A stretch of DNA of 64,000 nt. Origin: Pseudomonas mangiferae (GTDB lineage: Bacteria; Pseudomonadota; Gammaproteobacteria; Pseudomonadales; Pseudomonadaceae). The DNA lies in the NCBI RefSeq assembly GCF_007109405.1, contig NZ_VJOY01000017.1, positions 1 through 64,000 on the forward strand, written 5' to 3'. A model generated the notes under the pieces. That model was not told the origin of the DNA and did not search any database. It saw only the letters and a list, made by a program, of their open reading frames with translations. Shown here piece by piece: positions 8,650 through 17,858 of this stretch. Numbering within the stretch: position 1 is the first letter of the stretch; each line of letters starts with the position of its first letter. Both the position numbers and the translations under genes were made by a program.

Positions 8650-8988
8650 ATGGCTATCGACTTCAACCGGCTGAACAATGCCAACACGCCCGTCTCATCC
8701 GGACGCAGCGGGTCCGCGCAGTCCGGCACGCGCAGCGAAGCCGTCAGCGGCCAGTCCGCCTCCGCACAGGCCCAGGCGCAACCCGCCGAAAAGGCCAAGA
8801 GCGGCGAAACCGTCCAGCTCAGCAGCGAAGCCCAGCAATTGCAGAAAATCACCGACAAACTGCGCGACTTGCCCGCGGTCGATAAAGAGCGCGTCGAAAA
8901 GCTCAAGCAGTCGATTGCCGACGGCAGCTATCAGGTCGATAGTCGCAAGATCGCCAGCAAGATGCTGGCCCTAGAGTCCCAGCGCTAG
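8650..8988 (+). CDS. flgM: Anti-sigma-28 factor FlgM
   Basis: Binds and inhibits FliA (sigma-28) until it is exported through the finished hook-basal body. The 112-residue protein starts MAIDFNRLN, has a low-complexity Ser/Ala/Gln-rich N-terminal half expected to be disordered, and a helical sigma-binding C-terminal half (VQLSSEAQQLQKI to the end). Its own FliA promoter is at 8589. flgN follows after 49 bases. Confidence 0.94.
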   Translation: MAIDFNRLNNANTPVSSGRSGSAQSGTRSEAVSGQSASAQAQAQPAEKAKSGETVQLSSEAQQLQKITDKLRDLPAVDKERVEKLKQSIADGSYQVDSRKIASKMLALESQR

Positions 8989-9037
8989 TCTTCGAGGCTG
9001 CGCCGGGGTGTTGGACGCCTAGACCCCAGAGGCCGCC

Positions 9038-9505
9038 ATGCAAGATCTCACTCTGCTCCAGCTGTTCACCGACGATATCCAGAACGCGCAGTCACTGCTG
9101 ACGCTGATCGACGCTGAACGCGAGGCCCTCGAGGCCCGCGACCTGCCTCGCCTGGAAAGCCTCCTGACGGAAAAACGCCCTCTCCTGGCCACGCTCGACG
9201 AGCATGGCCTGCAGCGCAGCCAGACCCTGGTGAGCCTGCAACTCAGCCCCGACCTAAACGGCCTCCAGGCCCTGGCCGAACGCTCCCCCCACGGCGGCGA
9301 CCTGCTCGCCCGCAGCCAGGAACTGAGCGAGCTACTGGAGCGCTGCCAGCAGGGCAATGCGCGCAATGGCCAGCTCATCCGCGCCAATCAGTTCGTGGTG
9401 AGCAACCTGCTCGGCCTGCTGCGCGGTACGGAAACGCCAAACCTCTATGACAGCCGCGGTAGCGCCGCTAGAATCGCCCAGCAGCGCCCGCTCAGCCAGG
9501 CGTGA
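9038..9505 (+). CDS. flgN: Flagellar export chaperone FlgN
   Basis: Cytoplasmic chaperone for the hook-filament junction proteins FlgK and FlgL. The 155-residue protein is almost entirely helical, with heptad-like leucines and the NGxLIRANQ segment typical of FlgN near residue 110. Its position directly after flgM is conserved in gammaproteobacteria. It is probably co-transcribed with flgM and flgZ. Confidence 0.9.
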   Translation: MQDLTLLQLFTDDIQNAQSLLTLIDAEREALEARDLPRLESLLTEKRPLLATLDEHGLQRSQTLVSLQLSPDLNGLQALAERSPHGGDLLARSQELSELLERCQQGNARNGQLIRANQFVVSNLLGLLRGTETPNLYDSRGSAARIAQQRPLSQA

Positions 9506-9586
9506 TAACAACAAGAGCACCAAGGTCGCCGGCCCCGCCGCGCTTCCCGTGCTGCCGCTCCGCGCGCTTGGGGAGAATCCTGGACC

Positions 9587-10324
9587 GTGTCCGACCCGAT
9601 CAATAGCCCTCAGCCACCCAAGGTGTTGAAGACACCGGTGGAGATCCACGCCAACCTGCGCCAATTGCTCCAGAACCACGACCCGCTGATCATCACCTTC
9701 CATGAACGCAACCAGCAGTTCCGCACCTACCTGGTGGAGGTGGACCGCGACCGCGGCCTGTTGGCCCTGGACGAAATGATCCCCTCCGACGGCGAGCGCT
9801 TCCTGAACAACGGCGAGCTGTTCCATGTGGAGTCGTCCCACGACGGCGTGCGGATCGCCTGGGATTGCGACCAGCCCGCGGACATCGGTGAGCTGGAAGG
9901 AACCCGCTGCTATTGGTGCTCCCTGCCCACGGAGATGCTGTATCACCAGCGACGCAATGCCTACCGGGCCATCACCCTGCCCGGCCAGCCGGTAAGCGTC
10001 GAGCTGAGCGGCGAGCGCCTGTCCCTGGTGTTGAAAGGCCAGTTGATCGACATCTCGGCGACCGGGTGCAAACTGCGCTTCCCGGGCGATATCAGCGCTC
10101 GCCTTCACAGCGGGGAAGTCTACGAGCGGCTCACCATCCAGCTGCCGTTCGGTACCTTGGTGACCCCCATCGAAATACGCCATGCGGTCCATGACGTGAA
10201 GCTCGATGCCACCTTCGCCGGCACACGCTTCCACCGCATCGGCGGGCTCGAGCAACGCAATATCGAACGCTTCGTCTATCAACTGCAGCGCGAAGCGCGG
10301 CGCACCGATAAAGACGATCTCTGA
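9587..10324 (+). CDS. flgZ: Cyclic-di-GMP-binding flagellar brake FlgZ (YcgR family, PilZ domain)
   Basis: Reduces swimming by acting on the flagellar motor when cyclic-di-GMP is high. The 245-residue protein has an N-terminal YcgR/PilZN domain (about residues 20-110). A PilZ domain follows, with the arginine motif YHQRRNAYR at about residue 121 and the DISATGCKL motif (D/NxSxxG) at about residue 160. The start is GTG at 9587, with GGAG 11 bases upstream. The family N-terminus PQPPKVLKTP supports this frame. It ends the flagellar block, and the convergent MFS gene stops 25 bases later. Confidence 0.92.
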   Translation: MSDPINSPQPPKVLKTPVEIHANLRQLLQNHDPLIITFHERNQQFRTYLVEVDRDRGLLALDEMIPSDGERFLNNGELFHVESSHDGVRIAWDCDQPADIGELEGTRCYWCSLPTEMLYHQRRNAYRAITLPGQPVSVELSGERLSLVLKGQLIDISATGCKLRFPGDISARLHSGEVYERLTIQLPFGTLVTPIEIRHAVHDVKLDATFAGTRFHRIGGLEQRNIERFVYQLQREARRTDKDDL

Positions 10325-10349
10325 GACCAAGTCAGGCGGCAGCGCCCCT

Positions 10350-11669
10350 TCAGTCGCTCGGCTTTGGCGCTTCCGCGGGCGAATCCGCGCTGTCCGCAGG
10401 GGTCGGCTCGCTCACCTGCATCTGCTGCTGTACATCCTGCTCGTCGACCCTGGGGTCAAGGGCCGCCACCAGGGGCGAACTGGTCATGCTGTCCGGCGTC
10501 GGCACGTGGTGCAGCGGCGCCTCGTCCACCCGGTGTAAGCCGGTGACCGCGCCAGGATGCACCCGCAACGCCAGGATGACCCCGCAGACACTGAAAAACG
10601 CATAGAGCAGGTTCGCCCCGACCATTTTCATCAGGGCGCCCGCCAGCAAGGGGCCGATGCTGGCGCCTACGCCGAATGTGATCAACAGCATGGCGGTCAG
10701 CGATACCCGTCGCTCCGCCTCCACATGGTCGTTGGAAAACGCCACCGCCAGCGGGTAGAGGGAGAACTGCAGCATGCTCACCAGGAATCCCAGGGGCAGC
10801 AACAACGCCAGCGGCACGTTTGGCATCAGGGCCAGGGGCAAGGCGGCCAGCGCCAGCAGGATGGCGGCGATGCGGATCAGCAGCGCCCGGTCCTTGCGGT
10901 CGGACAACCAGCCCAGCGGCCACTGCACCAGGAGCCCCGCCAGGATGCAACTGCCCATGAACAAGCCGACTTTTTCGTTGGCCAGGCCCTGGGCGTTGGC
11001 ATAGAGCGGCGCCAGGCCGTAGAACGACCCGATGATCAGGCCCGCGGTCAGGGTCGTGGTCAGGGACTGGGGCACCCGCTTGATAAAGAAGCGCGGCCCG
11101 ATGGGGGCAGGACGCAGCGGCGCGGGGTGGATCTTGCGAGTGACAGCCACCGGCACCAGGCACAGGGCGTAGCACAGCGCAACCAGCATCAGCAGCTCCA
11201 GACCCAGATGCGGGTGCACCACCAGCACCAGTTGGCCGAGGATCAGCCCGAAATAGGACGCGGCCATGTAGCCGGAGAACACCTTGCCGCGCTGACTGGG
11301 CTCTGCCTGCTCGCTGAGCCAGCTCTCGATGACCATGTACTGACACATCATGCCCACGCCCACCAGCATGCGCAGGAATAGCCAGGCAGGCAGCCAGGCG
11401 ATCAGGCCATGCCCGAGCACCGCGGCCGTGACGACCCCGGCGCAGGCCACATAGGCACGGATGTGGCCGACCCGGCCGATCAATCGGTGACCGAGCTTCC
11501 CGCCGAGCGCAAGCCCTATATAGTTGCACGCCATCAGCGCGCCGACCCAGAGTCCATCCACCTGTTCGGCCGCCAGCCGCAGGGCCAGATAGGTGCTAAG
11601 CAGGCCGGAGCCCATCAGCATCAACAGCGTGGCGAAGTACAACGCACGAAAAGCCACCAAGGTACGCAT
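10350..11669 (-). CDS. MFS transporter, YcaD-like
   Basis: A 439-residue major-facilitator permease with 12 predicted membrane segments and a hydrophilic Pro/Ser/Asp-rich tail of about 60 residues. The MFS loop signature appears as GGKLGHRLIGRVG in the first half and GWLSDRKDRALLI in the second. Its topology resembles YcaD-type transporters; the substrate is unknown. The start at 11669 follows GGAG by 5 bases. It lies 60 bases downstream of the glutamine-synthetase-like gene on the same strand and may move a substrate related to that enzyme, but this is inference from position. Confidence 0.85.
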   Translation of the reverse strand: MRTLVAFRALYFATLLMLMGSGLLSTYLALRLAAEQVDGLWVGALMACNYIGLALGGKLGHRLIGRVGHIRAYVACAGVVTAAVLGHGLIAWLPAWLFLRMLVGVGMMCQYMVIESWLSEQAEPSQRGKVFSGYMAASYFGLILGQLVLVVHPHLGLELLMLVALCYALCLVPVAVTRKIHPAPLRPAPIGPRFFIKRVPQSLTTTLTAGLIIGSFYGLAPLYANAQGLANEKVGLFMGSCILAGLLVQWPLGWLSDRKDRALLIRIAAILLALAALPLALMPNVPLALLLPLGFLVSMLQFSLYPLAVAFSNDHVEAERRVSLTAMLLITFGVGASIGPLLAGALMKMVGANLLYAFFSVCGVILALRVHPGAVTGLHRVDEAPLHHVPTPDSMTSSPLVAALDPRVDEQDVQQQMQVSEPTPADSADSPAEAPKPSD

Positions 11670-11729
11670 CGAAACTCCAGGAATGACCGCCGATGACACG
11701 GGCCGCCTGGGTGGCGGCCCGTCAGAGGT

Positions 11730-13073
11730 TCACGCCTGGGCGGCGAGTACGCGACGCTCCCAGGGCGTGATTTCGTCGAGGAAACTGCTCAGCTCCATGG
11801 ACTTGCTGGCAACGTAGCCTTCGATGAACTCGTGGCCGAACAGGTCACGAGCCAACTGGCTGCGTTTCAGGCGAGTGAGGGCATCGAACATCGTGCACGG
11901 CAGGCTGAGCGCGTCGGGCACCTCGAACTCCCCTTGGATTGCCTCGCTTGGCTCCAGTTCACGCTCCAGGCCGTGGAAGCCCGCGGCCAAGCTGGCGGCG
12001 ATGGCCAGGTAGGGGTTGGCATCGGCCCCCGGCAGGCGGTTCTCCAGGCGCCGCGCGTCCGGACCGCTGGCAGGCACGCGCAGGCCGGCGGCGCGGTTGT
12101 CGTGGGACCAGCAGGCATTGTTGGGCGAGGCGTAGGGATTGCACAGGCGATGGTAGGAATTCACGTGGGGCGCGAACAACAGGGTCAGGTCCGCCAGGGC
12201 CGCCTGCTGACCACCGATGAAGTGCCGGAACGCCGCCGACGCCTCGCCGTTGGCGTCACTGAACAGGTTGCGGCCGCTGGCCTGCTCCACCACGCTCTGG
12301 TGGATGTGCATGGAGCTGCCCGGGGTCTTGGCCAGGGGCTTGGCCATGCAGACCACAGTGATGCCGTGCTTGAGCGCGACTTCCTTGAGCATGTGCTTGA
12401 ACAGGAAGGTCTGGTCGGCCAGCAGCAACGGATCGCCGTGCCAGAGATTGATCTCGAACTGGCTGACGCCCATCTCGTGCATGAAGGTGTCGCGAGGCAG
12501 GCCGAGCGCGGCCATGCAGCGATACACCTCATTGAAGAATGGCCGCAGGCCGTTGTTGGACGAGACACTGAAGGCCGAGCAGCCGTCCTCCCGGCGACCG
12601 TCCAGGCCCAGCGGGGCGTGGAAGTCCCCATGGGGGTCGGTGTTGGGCGCGAAGACGAAGAATTCCAGCTCGGTCGCCACGATCGGCTGCCAGCCGCGCT
12701 CGGTGTAGCGGCGCACCACGTCCTTGAGCAGGCAGCGGGTGGAGAGGCCCGACGGCTGGCCATTCAGCTCGATGCCATCGCAGATGGCCAGGGCGCGCGG
12801 GGTATCGCTCCAGGGCAACGGGTGAATCTGCTCCGGATCGGCGATCAGCGCCAGGTCGCCATCGTCGCTGCCGTAGAAGCGCGCCGGCGGGTAGCCACCC
12901 ATCACGCACTGCAGTAGCACGCCACGGGCCAACTGCAGGCGCCGCCCGCTGAGGAAACCTTCCCCGGTCATCACCTTGCCACGCGGCACGCCGTTCAGAT
13001 CGGGCGTCACGCATTCGATTTCGTCGATGCCGGCCAGTCGCTCGGCGAGTGGGCTGCGGCCTACGGTAGTCAT
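11730..13073 (-). CDS. Glutamine synthetase family protein, probable gamma-glutamyl-polyamine synthetase
   Basis: Expected to ligate glutamate to an amine (putrescine or another polyamine) using ATP, the first step of the gamma-glutamylation route. The 447-residue protein has the beta-grasp N-domain and the GS catalytic domain: ATELEFFVF (metal-binding Glu), FEINLWHGD, GSSMHIHQS (adenylyl/ATP site His) and RLENRLPGADANPYLA near the C-terminus. It lacks the adenylylation-site tyrosine context of GlnA and resembles Pseudomonas PauA/PuuA paralogues. Which amine it uses is not decidable from sequence. The Shine-Dalgarno is weak (AAGAAC). Confidence 0.85.
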   Translation of the reverse strand: MTTVGRSPLAERLAGIDEIECVTPDLNGVPRGKVMTGEGFLSGRRLQLARGVLLQCVMGGYPPARFYGSDDGDLALIADPEQIHPLPWSDTPRALAICDGIELNGQPSGLSTRCLLKDVVRRYTERGWQPIVATELEFFVFAPNTDPHGDFHAPLGLDGRREDGCSAFSVSSNNGLRPFFNEVYRCMAALGLPRDTFMHEMGVSQFEINLWHGDPLLLADQTFLFKHMLKEVALKHGITVVCMAKPLAKTPGSSMHIHQSVVEQASGRNLFSDANGEASAAFRHFIGGQQAALADLTLLFAPHVNSYHRLCNPYASPNNACWSHDNRAAGLRVPASGPDARRLENRLPGADANPYLAIAASLAAGFHGLERELEPSEAIQGEFEVPDALSLPCTMFDALTRLKRSQLARDLFGHEFIEGYVASKSMELSSFLDEITPWERRVLAAQA

Positions 13074-13215
13074 GAGTTCTTATCCTTGTTGGCAACCGTC
13101 GAACAGACGGCGCGAACAAAATACGCATCGCTTGTTCAAGATTTCAAGCAGAGGAGCGACACCGGCGGTGACAACTGCGTCACCCGGACGATTGCCCCTC
13201 GGCAGCGAGCAAAAC

Positions 13216-13665
13216 TCAATGGGCGTGACTGTTGCCGACGTGGGAGGGCTCCCCCTCCACGGCAGCGACACTGCCACTGGTATTGAGCCGCTGCAGGATG
13301 CTGCACGGGGCTTCGGGCCCGTCCTGATTGCAACGCCCCCGCAACGCCACCAGTTGCGCCTGCAGGGCCTGGAGGCTGGTAATCCGTACCTGGACATGGT
13401 CGATGTGCGCATCGATCAGCGAGTTCACCTCGACACAATTGCGTCGCGGCTCGTCCCGCAGTGCCAGCAGGCTGCGGATTTCATCCAGGGTCATGTCCAG
13501 CCCGCGGCAATTGCGGATGAAGGTGAGCCGCTCCATATGGGCGTCATCGTAGACCCGATAGTTGCCCTCGCTGCGTTCGGGAGCGTCCAGCAGCCCTTCC
13601 CGCTCGTAGTAGCGAATGGTTTCCACCTGGCAGTGGGTGAGTCGAGCCAGTTCGCCGATTTTCAT
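13216..13665 (-). CDS. cadR: Cadmium-responsive MerR-family regulator CadR
   Basis: Senses Cd(II)/Zn(II) and switches on the adjacent exporter. The 149-residue protein has a winged helix (KIGELARLT, then the MERLTFIRNCRGLDMTLDEI region), a dimerisation coil, metal-ligand cysteines in RRNCVEVN, GRCNQD and APCSI, and the His-containing tail HVGNSHAH typical of Pseudomonas CadR. It is divergent from cadA with 79 bases between. The shared MerR-type operator lies in that gap. Confidence 0.94.
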   Translation of the reverse strand: MKIGELARLTHCQVETIRYYEREGLLDAPERSEGNYRVYDDAHMERLTFIRNCRGLDMTLDEIRSLLALRDEPRRNCVEVNSLIDAHIDHVQVRITSLQALQAQLVALRGRCNQDGPEAPCSILQRLNTSGSVAAVEGEPSHVGNSHAH

Positions 13666-13684
13666 GAAGTCTCTCCAAGGCCGC

Positions 13685-13716
13685 TTGACCCTATAGTGGC
13701 TACAGGGTGTTCACTG
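13685..13716 (+). promoter_or_regulatory. CadR operator and cadA promoter
   Basis: A -35 TTGACC at 13685-13690 is followed by a 21-bp dyad (13688-13708, outer arms ACCCT and AGGGT) occupying an over-long spacer of about 19-20 bases. A weak -10 lies near 13710. This is the classic MerR-family layout in which the bound regulator untwists the spacer. Confidence 0.82.
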
Positions 13717-13744
13717 CGCAACAGGCCCTTTCGAGACCGTTCCC

Positions 13745-16210
13745 ATGGCAACGACCCACCCGCACCCTCATGACCATGACCATGACCATGACCATGACCA
13801 TGACCATGACCATGACCATCCTGAGCATGGGGGCGACCCCGCGGCTGCCGCTAGCGCGACCGACGCCCCTGCAGACGAACGTCCGGCCAGTTTGTCCGCC
13901 AATGCTCGCCTGAGTCGTTTTCGCATCCGTCAGATGGATTGCCCTACTGAGCAAACCCTCATCCAGAACGGGCTGGGCCGGATGCGTGGCGTCGAGCGCC
14001 TCGACTTCAATCTGTTGCAGCGCACCCTGGGTATTTGGCATGCCCTGCCCGATACCGCGCCCCTGGTCCAGGCCGTCGCCGACCTGGGGATGACCGCCGA
14101 ACCGCTGGATGAGAAGGGCCAGAGTCGGATACGGATCGCCCAGATGGACTGTCCGACCGAGGAACGCCTGATCCGCACGGCCCTGGCCAAGGTGCCAGGG
14201 GTCAATGGGCTGGAGTTCAACCTGTTGCAGCGCACCCTGCTGATCCAGCACGAGCCCGAGGCTCTGGAGGCGGCCCTCGAGGAGATTCGCGCACTGGGCT
14301 TCGATCCGCAGCCGCAGGAAGAGACCACGAACGCCGAGTCGACGGTCGCGTCGCCGGAGCGCAAACCCTCGTGGCCGCTGGTACTCGGCGCGATGGCCGC
14401 GCTGGCTGCCGAACTGGTGCATTTCACCGGTGCCGCCCCCGCCTGGGTGACCGCCGCCCTCGCCCTCCTGGCGATCCTGTCCAACGGACTGGGCGTTTAC
14501 CGCAAGGGCTGGATCGCGCTGAAGAACCGCAACCTGAACATCAATGCGCTGATGAGCATCGCTGTGACCGGCGCCGTGCTGATCGGCCAATGGCCGGAAG
14601 CGGCCATGGTGATGGTGCTGTTCAACCTGGCGGAGCGGATCGAGGCGCTGTCCCTGGACCGCGCGCGCCGGGCGATCCGCGGCCTGCTGGAGCTGACGCC
14701 GGAACGGGCCACCGTGCTGCAGGGCGATGGCGCCTGGGAAGAAATGGACGTGTCGCGGGTCGCCGTGGATAGCCAAGTGCGGGTTCGCCCAGGCGAGCGC
14801 ATCGGCCTGGACGGCGTGGTTACCGAGGGGCAGTCCACGGTGGATCAGGCGCCCATCACCGGAGAGAGCCTGCCGGTGGAAAAGGCACCCGGGGACACGC
14901 TGTTCGCCGGCACCATCAACCAGTCCGGCGCCCTGGAATACCGCGTCACCGCCACCGCCAGCGGCAGCACCCTGGCCCGGATCATCCACGCCGTGGAGGA
15001 AGCCCAGGGTACCCGGGCGCCGACCCAGCGTTTCGTCGACCGCTTCTCGCGCATCTACACGCCCGCGGTCTTCCTCCTGGCGCTGGCCGTGGCGCTGCTG
15101 CCGCCCCTGCTGTTCGCCCAGGACTGGTCGGACTGGCTCTACCGCGCCCTGGTGTTGCTGGTAGTGGCCTGCCCCTGCGCCTTGGTGATTTCCACTCCTG
15201 TGACCATCGTCAGCGGCCTGGCCGCGGCCGCCCGCAAGGGCATTCTCATCAAGGGCGGCGTGTACCTGGAAAGCGGCCGGCACCTGAACTGCCTGGCCCT
15301 GGACAAGACCGGCACCCTCACCCATGGCAAACCGGTGCTCACCGACGTGATCCCACTGAAGGAGGGCCAGGACGAAGCGCTCGCCCGGGTATTGGCTGCC
15401 AGCCTGGCGCGCCGCTCGGACCACCCCGTGTCGCGCGCCGTGGCCAAGGCCGATGACGGCGAGGCGAGACCGGTGGAAGACTTCGCCGCCCTGCCCGGCC
15501 AGGGTGTCCGGGGACGCATGGAGGGCAAGCGCTACCATTTGGGCAACCATCGGCTGGTCGAGGCCCTGGGTTTCTGCTCACCGCGGATCGAGGCGGACCT
15601 GGAACGGCTCGAGCGTCAGGGCCGTACCGTCGTCGTACTGTGTGACGAGGAAGCGGCCCTGGCTCTGTTCGCAGTGGCCGACACCCTGAAGGAATCGAGC
15701 CGCCAGGCCATCGTCGCGCTGCATGAATTGGGCATCGAGACCGTGATGCTCACCGGCGACAACGCCCACACCGCCGCCGCCATTGCCGCCGAGGCGGGAA
15801 TCGACCAGGCCCGAGGCGACCTGCTGCCGGACGACAAGCGCAGCGCCGTGGAAGCGTTGCAGGCCGAGGGGCGCCATGTCGGCATGGTGGGCGACGGCAT
15901 CAACGATGCCCCCGCCCTGGCGCGGGCGCAGGTGGGTTTCGCCATGGCCGCTGCCGGGACCGACACCGCCATCGAGACCGCGGACGTGGCCCTCATGGAC
16001 GACGACCTGCGCAAGATCCCGCAGTTCGTGCGGCTGTCCCGGCGCACCGCCCGGGTGCTGCGGCAGAACATCGCCCTGGCCCTGGGTATCAAGGCGGTCT
16101 TCCTCGCCGTCACCCTGGCCGGGGATGCCACCATGTGGATGGCAGTGTTCGCCGACATGGGAGTGAGCCTGCTGGTGGTATTCAACGGCCTGCGCTTGCT
16201 GCGTGCGTGA
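13745..16210 (+). CDS. cadA: P1B-type Cd(II)/Zn(II)-exporting ATPase CadA
   Basis: Pumps cadmium, zinc or lead out across the inner membrane. The 821-residue protein starts with a His-Asp repeat (HD x8) that likely binds metal. Two successive N-terminal HMA-like domains follow, each with the motif QMDCPTE. The transport core has the CPC membrane motif at 476-478, the phosphorylation site DKTGT with Asp520, TGES in the actuator, the HP pair, and GDGINDAP. The N-terminal domain duplication and the hexanucleotide-encoded His tail are the only notable departures from shorter CadA proteins. It is controlled by cadR immediately upstream. Confidence 0.95.
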   Translation: MATTHPHPHDHDHDHDHDHDHDHDHPEHGGDPAAAASATDAPADERPASLSANARLSRFRIRQMDCPTEQTLIQNGLGRMRGVERLDFNLLQRTLGIWHALPDTAPLVQAVADLGMTAEPLDEKGQSRIRIAQMDCPTEERLIRTALAKVPGVNGLEFNLLQRTLLIQHEPEALEAALEEIRALGFDPQPQEETTNAESTVASPERKPSWPLVLGAMAALAAELVHFTGAAPAWVTAALALLAILSNGLGVYRKGWIALKNRNLNINALMSIAVTGAVLIGQWPEAAMVMVLFNLAERIEALSLDRARRAIRGLLELTPERATVLQGDGAWEEMDVSRVAVDSQVRVRPGERIGLDGVVTEGQSTVDQAPITGESLPVEKAPGDTLFAGTINQSGALEYRVTATASGSTLARIIHAVEEAQGTRAPTQRFVDRFSRIYTPAVFLLALAVALLPPLLFAQDWSDWLYRALVLLVVACPCALVISTPVTIVSGLAAAARKGILIKGGVYLESGRHLNCLALDKTGTLTHGKPVLTDVIPLKEGQDEALARVLAASLARRSDHPVSRAVAKADDGEARPVEDFAALPGQGVRGRMEGKRYHLGNHRLVEALGFCSPRIEADLERLERQGRTVVVLCDEEAALALFAVADTLKESSRQAIVALHELGIETVMLTGDNAHTAAAIAAEAGIDQARGDLLPDDKRSAVEALQAEGRHVGMVGDGINDAPALARAQVGFAMAAAGTDTAIETADVALMDDDLRKIPQFVRLSRRTARVLRQNIALALGIKAVFLAVTLAGDATMWMAVFADMGVSLLVVFNGLRLLRA
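13769..13819 (+). repeat. CATGAC hexanucleotide microsatellite within cadA
   Basis: Eight perfect CATGAC units plus a final CAT encode the (His-Asp)8-His stretch of CadA. The unit is in frame, so slippage would change the length of the metal-binding tail without breaking the gene. Confidence 0.97.
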
Positions 16211-16251
16211 GAACAGAAAGGAATGCGGTGCAAGAGGAAAGACGGGCCGGA

Positions 16252-16326
16252 TGGCGTCCCCTGCTGGAGTCGAACCAGCATCTAGCCCTTAGGAGGGGCT
16301 TATTCTATCCATTGAACTAAGGGGAC
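16252..16326 (-). tRNA. tRNA-Arg (anticodon CCU)
   Basis: A 75-nt cloverleaf with acceptor stem GTCCCCT/AGGGGAC, discriminator G and encoded CCA. The anticodon loop CTCCTAA is closed by AGCCC/GGGCT. It reads the AGG codon. It lies 41 bases after cadA and on the opposite strand. Confidence 0.95.
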
Positions 16327-16331
16327 CCGAA

Positions 16332-16351
16332 GGCGCCGCGAGCGCGGCGCC
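16332..16351 (-). terminator. GC hairpin downstream of ldh
   Basis: GGCGCCGC-GAGC-GCGGCGCC is a perfect 8-bp stem between ldh and the tRNA. The T-run is poor, so it could be a weak terminator for ldh or an RNA-processing element in front of the tRNA. Confidence 0.4.
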
Positions 16352-16410
16352 GGGCGGCATGTTAACGATCATGCCGGGGTTTGTCATGCCGCGATTCGCG
16401 GCTGGAAGTC

Positions 16411-17469
16411 CTAGCGCCCGGCCTTCAGACGCTCGCGGGCCAACTGGTCGGCAACCGCCGCGGTGGTGCGCCCTTCCGCGTCGGCGCGCTGGAAGATCTG
16501 CGCCAGCGTGTCGCCGATGCCCTCGATATGCGCCTTCAGGGCCTCCGTGCTGCCACCGGTGCGCTCGTAGCACACGTCGATAATGCCGCCCGCGTTGATG
16601 GCGTAGTCCGGCGCATACAGGCGACCGTCCCGCTGCAGCTCTTCCGCCAGTCGTGCATCGGCGAGCTGGTTGTTGGCCGCCCCGGCAATCACCGGCGCTC
16701 GCAGGGCTTCCAGCGTCTGCGGATTGAGGATGCCACCCATGGCGCACGGCGCGAACACGTCCACGTCCAGGCCGTAGATGTCCTGCTGACCCACCGCGGT
16801 GGCGCCCAGTTCGTCCACGGCGCGGTGCACGTTGCTTTCCTGGATATCGCTGACCCACAGCTCGGCCCCCGCATCCTTGAGGTGCCTGGCAAGGCCGAAG
16901 CCCACTTGGCCGACGCCCTGGATTGCCACTTTGAGCCCTTTCAGGTCGTGGCGACCCAGGCGATGGGCCACGGCCACCTGCAGGCCGATGAAGACGCCAT
17001 AGGCAGTGGAAGGCGACGGATCACCCTCGCGCAGGCCGCCGCCGAACGCCTCGCGCTGCTCCGCGCCGCCCACGTGGCGTGTCCGCTCGCTCATCAACCT
17101 CATTTCCGCCACGCCGGTGCCGGAGTCCGCCGCGGTGATGTAGCGCCCACCCAGGCTTTCCACGAAATCGCCCATGGCATGGAACAGCGCTTCGCTCTTG
17201 TCGGTGCGGGGGTCACCGATGATCACCGCCTTTCCGCCCCCCAGGGGCAGCTTGGCCAGGGCCGATTTGTAGGTCATCCCGCGCGACAGCCGCAGTACGT
17301 CGCGCAGCGCTTCCTCGTCCGACCCATAAGGCCACATGCGGCATCCACCCAAGGCCGGGCCAAGGCGCGAGTCATGGATGGCGATGATGGCCTTGAGGCC
17401 GGAACGTTTGTCGTAGCCGTACACGACGCGTTCATGCTGGTCGAACTCGACATGGGAAAAAACGGACAT
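16411..17469 (-). CDS. ldh: Leucine (Val/Phe) dehydrogenase
   Basis: NAD-dependent oxidative deamination of branched-chain amino acids to 2-oxo acids in the cytoplasm. The 352-residue protein has the Glu/Leu/Phe/Val dehydrogenase signature with the catalytic lysine in [12 protein letters not shown] (about residue 80) and the NAD-binding [10 protein letters not shown] near residue 188. It is divergent from an Lrp-type regulator 389 bases away, which is the usual arrangement for autoregulated amino-acid catabolic genes. Confidence 0.93.
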   Translation of the reverse strand: MSVFSHVEFDQHERVVYGYDKRSGLKAIIAIHDSRLGPALGGCRMWPYGSDEEALRDVLRLSRGMTYKSALAKLPLGGGKAVIIGDPRTDKSEALFHAMGDFVESLGGRYITAADSGTGVAEMRLMSERTRHVGGAEQREAFGGGLREGDPSPSTAYGVFIGLQVAVAHRLGRHDLKGLKVAIQGVGQVGFGLARHLKDAGAELWVSDIQESNVHRAVDELGATAVGQQDIYGLDVDVFAPCAMGGILNPQTLEALRAPVIAGAANNQLADARLAEELQRDGRLYAPDYAINAGGIIDVCYERTGGSTEALKAHIEGIGDTLAQIFQRADAEGRTTAAVADQLARERLKAGR

Positions 17470-17858
17470 GCTTCACTCCTGGGCAATGCGGGATGGGACC
17501 GGGCACCGCTCTCCCAAAGGTCTGCGCAGCGCGAGCCGATCTCGATGCCGGGCGGCGCATAGGCGAGAGAGAATAGGAAAAGCGGAGCGTTCGGAAAGAT
17601 GAGGCAGGCACCCTGCTCCGGCTCGGCAAAAGCCCCATCGGTGCGGCGGTCGATGCAAGGAGCGGCATCCAGAGGCGATACATGTGGTGCTCCCTGTTGT
17701 TCTTATGGCAGCCAGTGCAAGGTGAGCGAGCCGGAACGCTTCGTCCGGCGGCGGAGAAAATATGACGGGTCAGTCTCGGTTTTTTCTTTCTAATTGCGCC
17801 GACAGACGCCACCATTGCGCATGTTTCATTCCCACAATGACAAGAAAAGGGAACATTC
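17470..17858. other. Divergent promoter region, ldh / Lrp-type regulator
   Basis: A 389-base non-coding gap. The part nearest the regulator (about 17760-17858) is richer in A and T, as expected for promoters and Lrp binding. I see no gene, strong hairpin or clear palindromic operator in it. Confidence 0.5.

Noticed and set aside
13700-15550. A long minus-strand frame with a repeated Met-Val stretch opposite cadA
   Set aside because: The Met-Val run is simply the reverse complement of the CATGAC repeat, and the rest has no recognisable domain.
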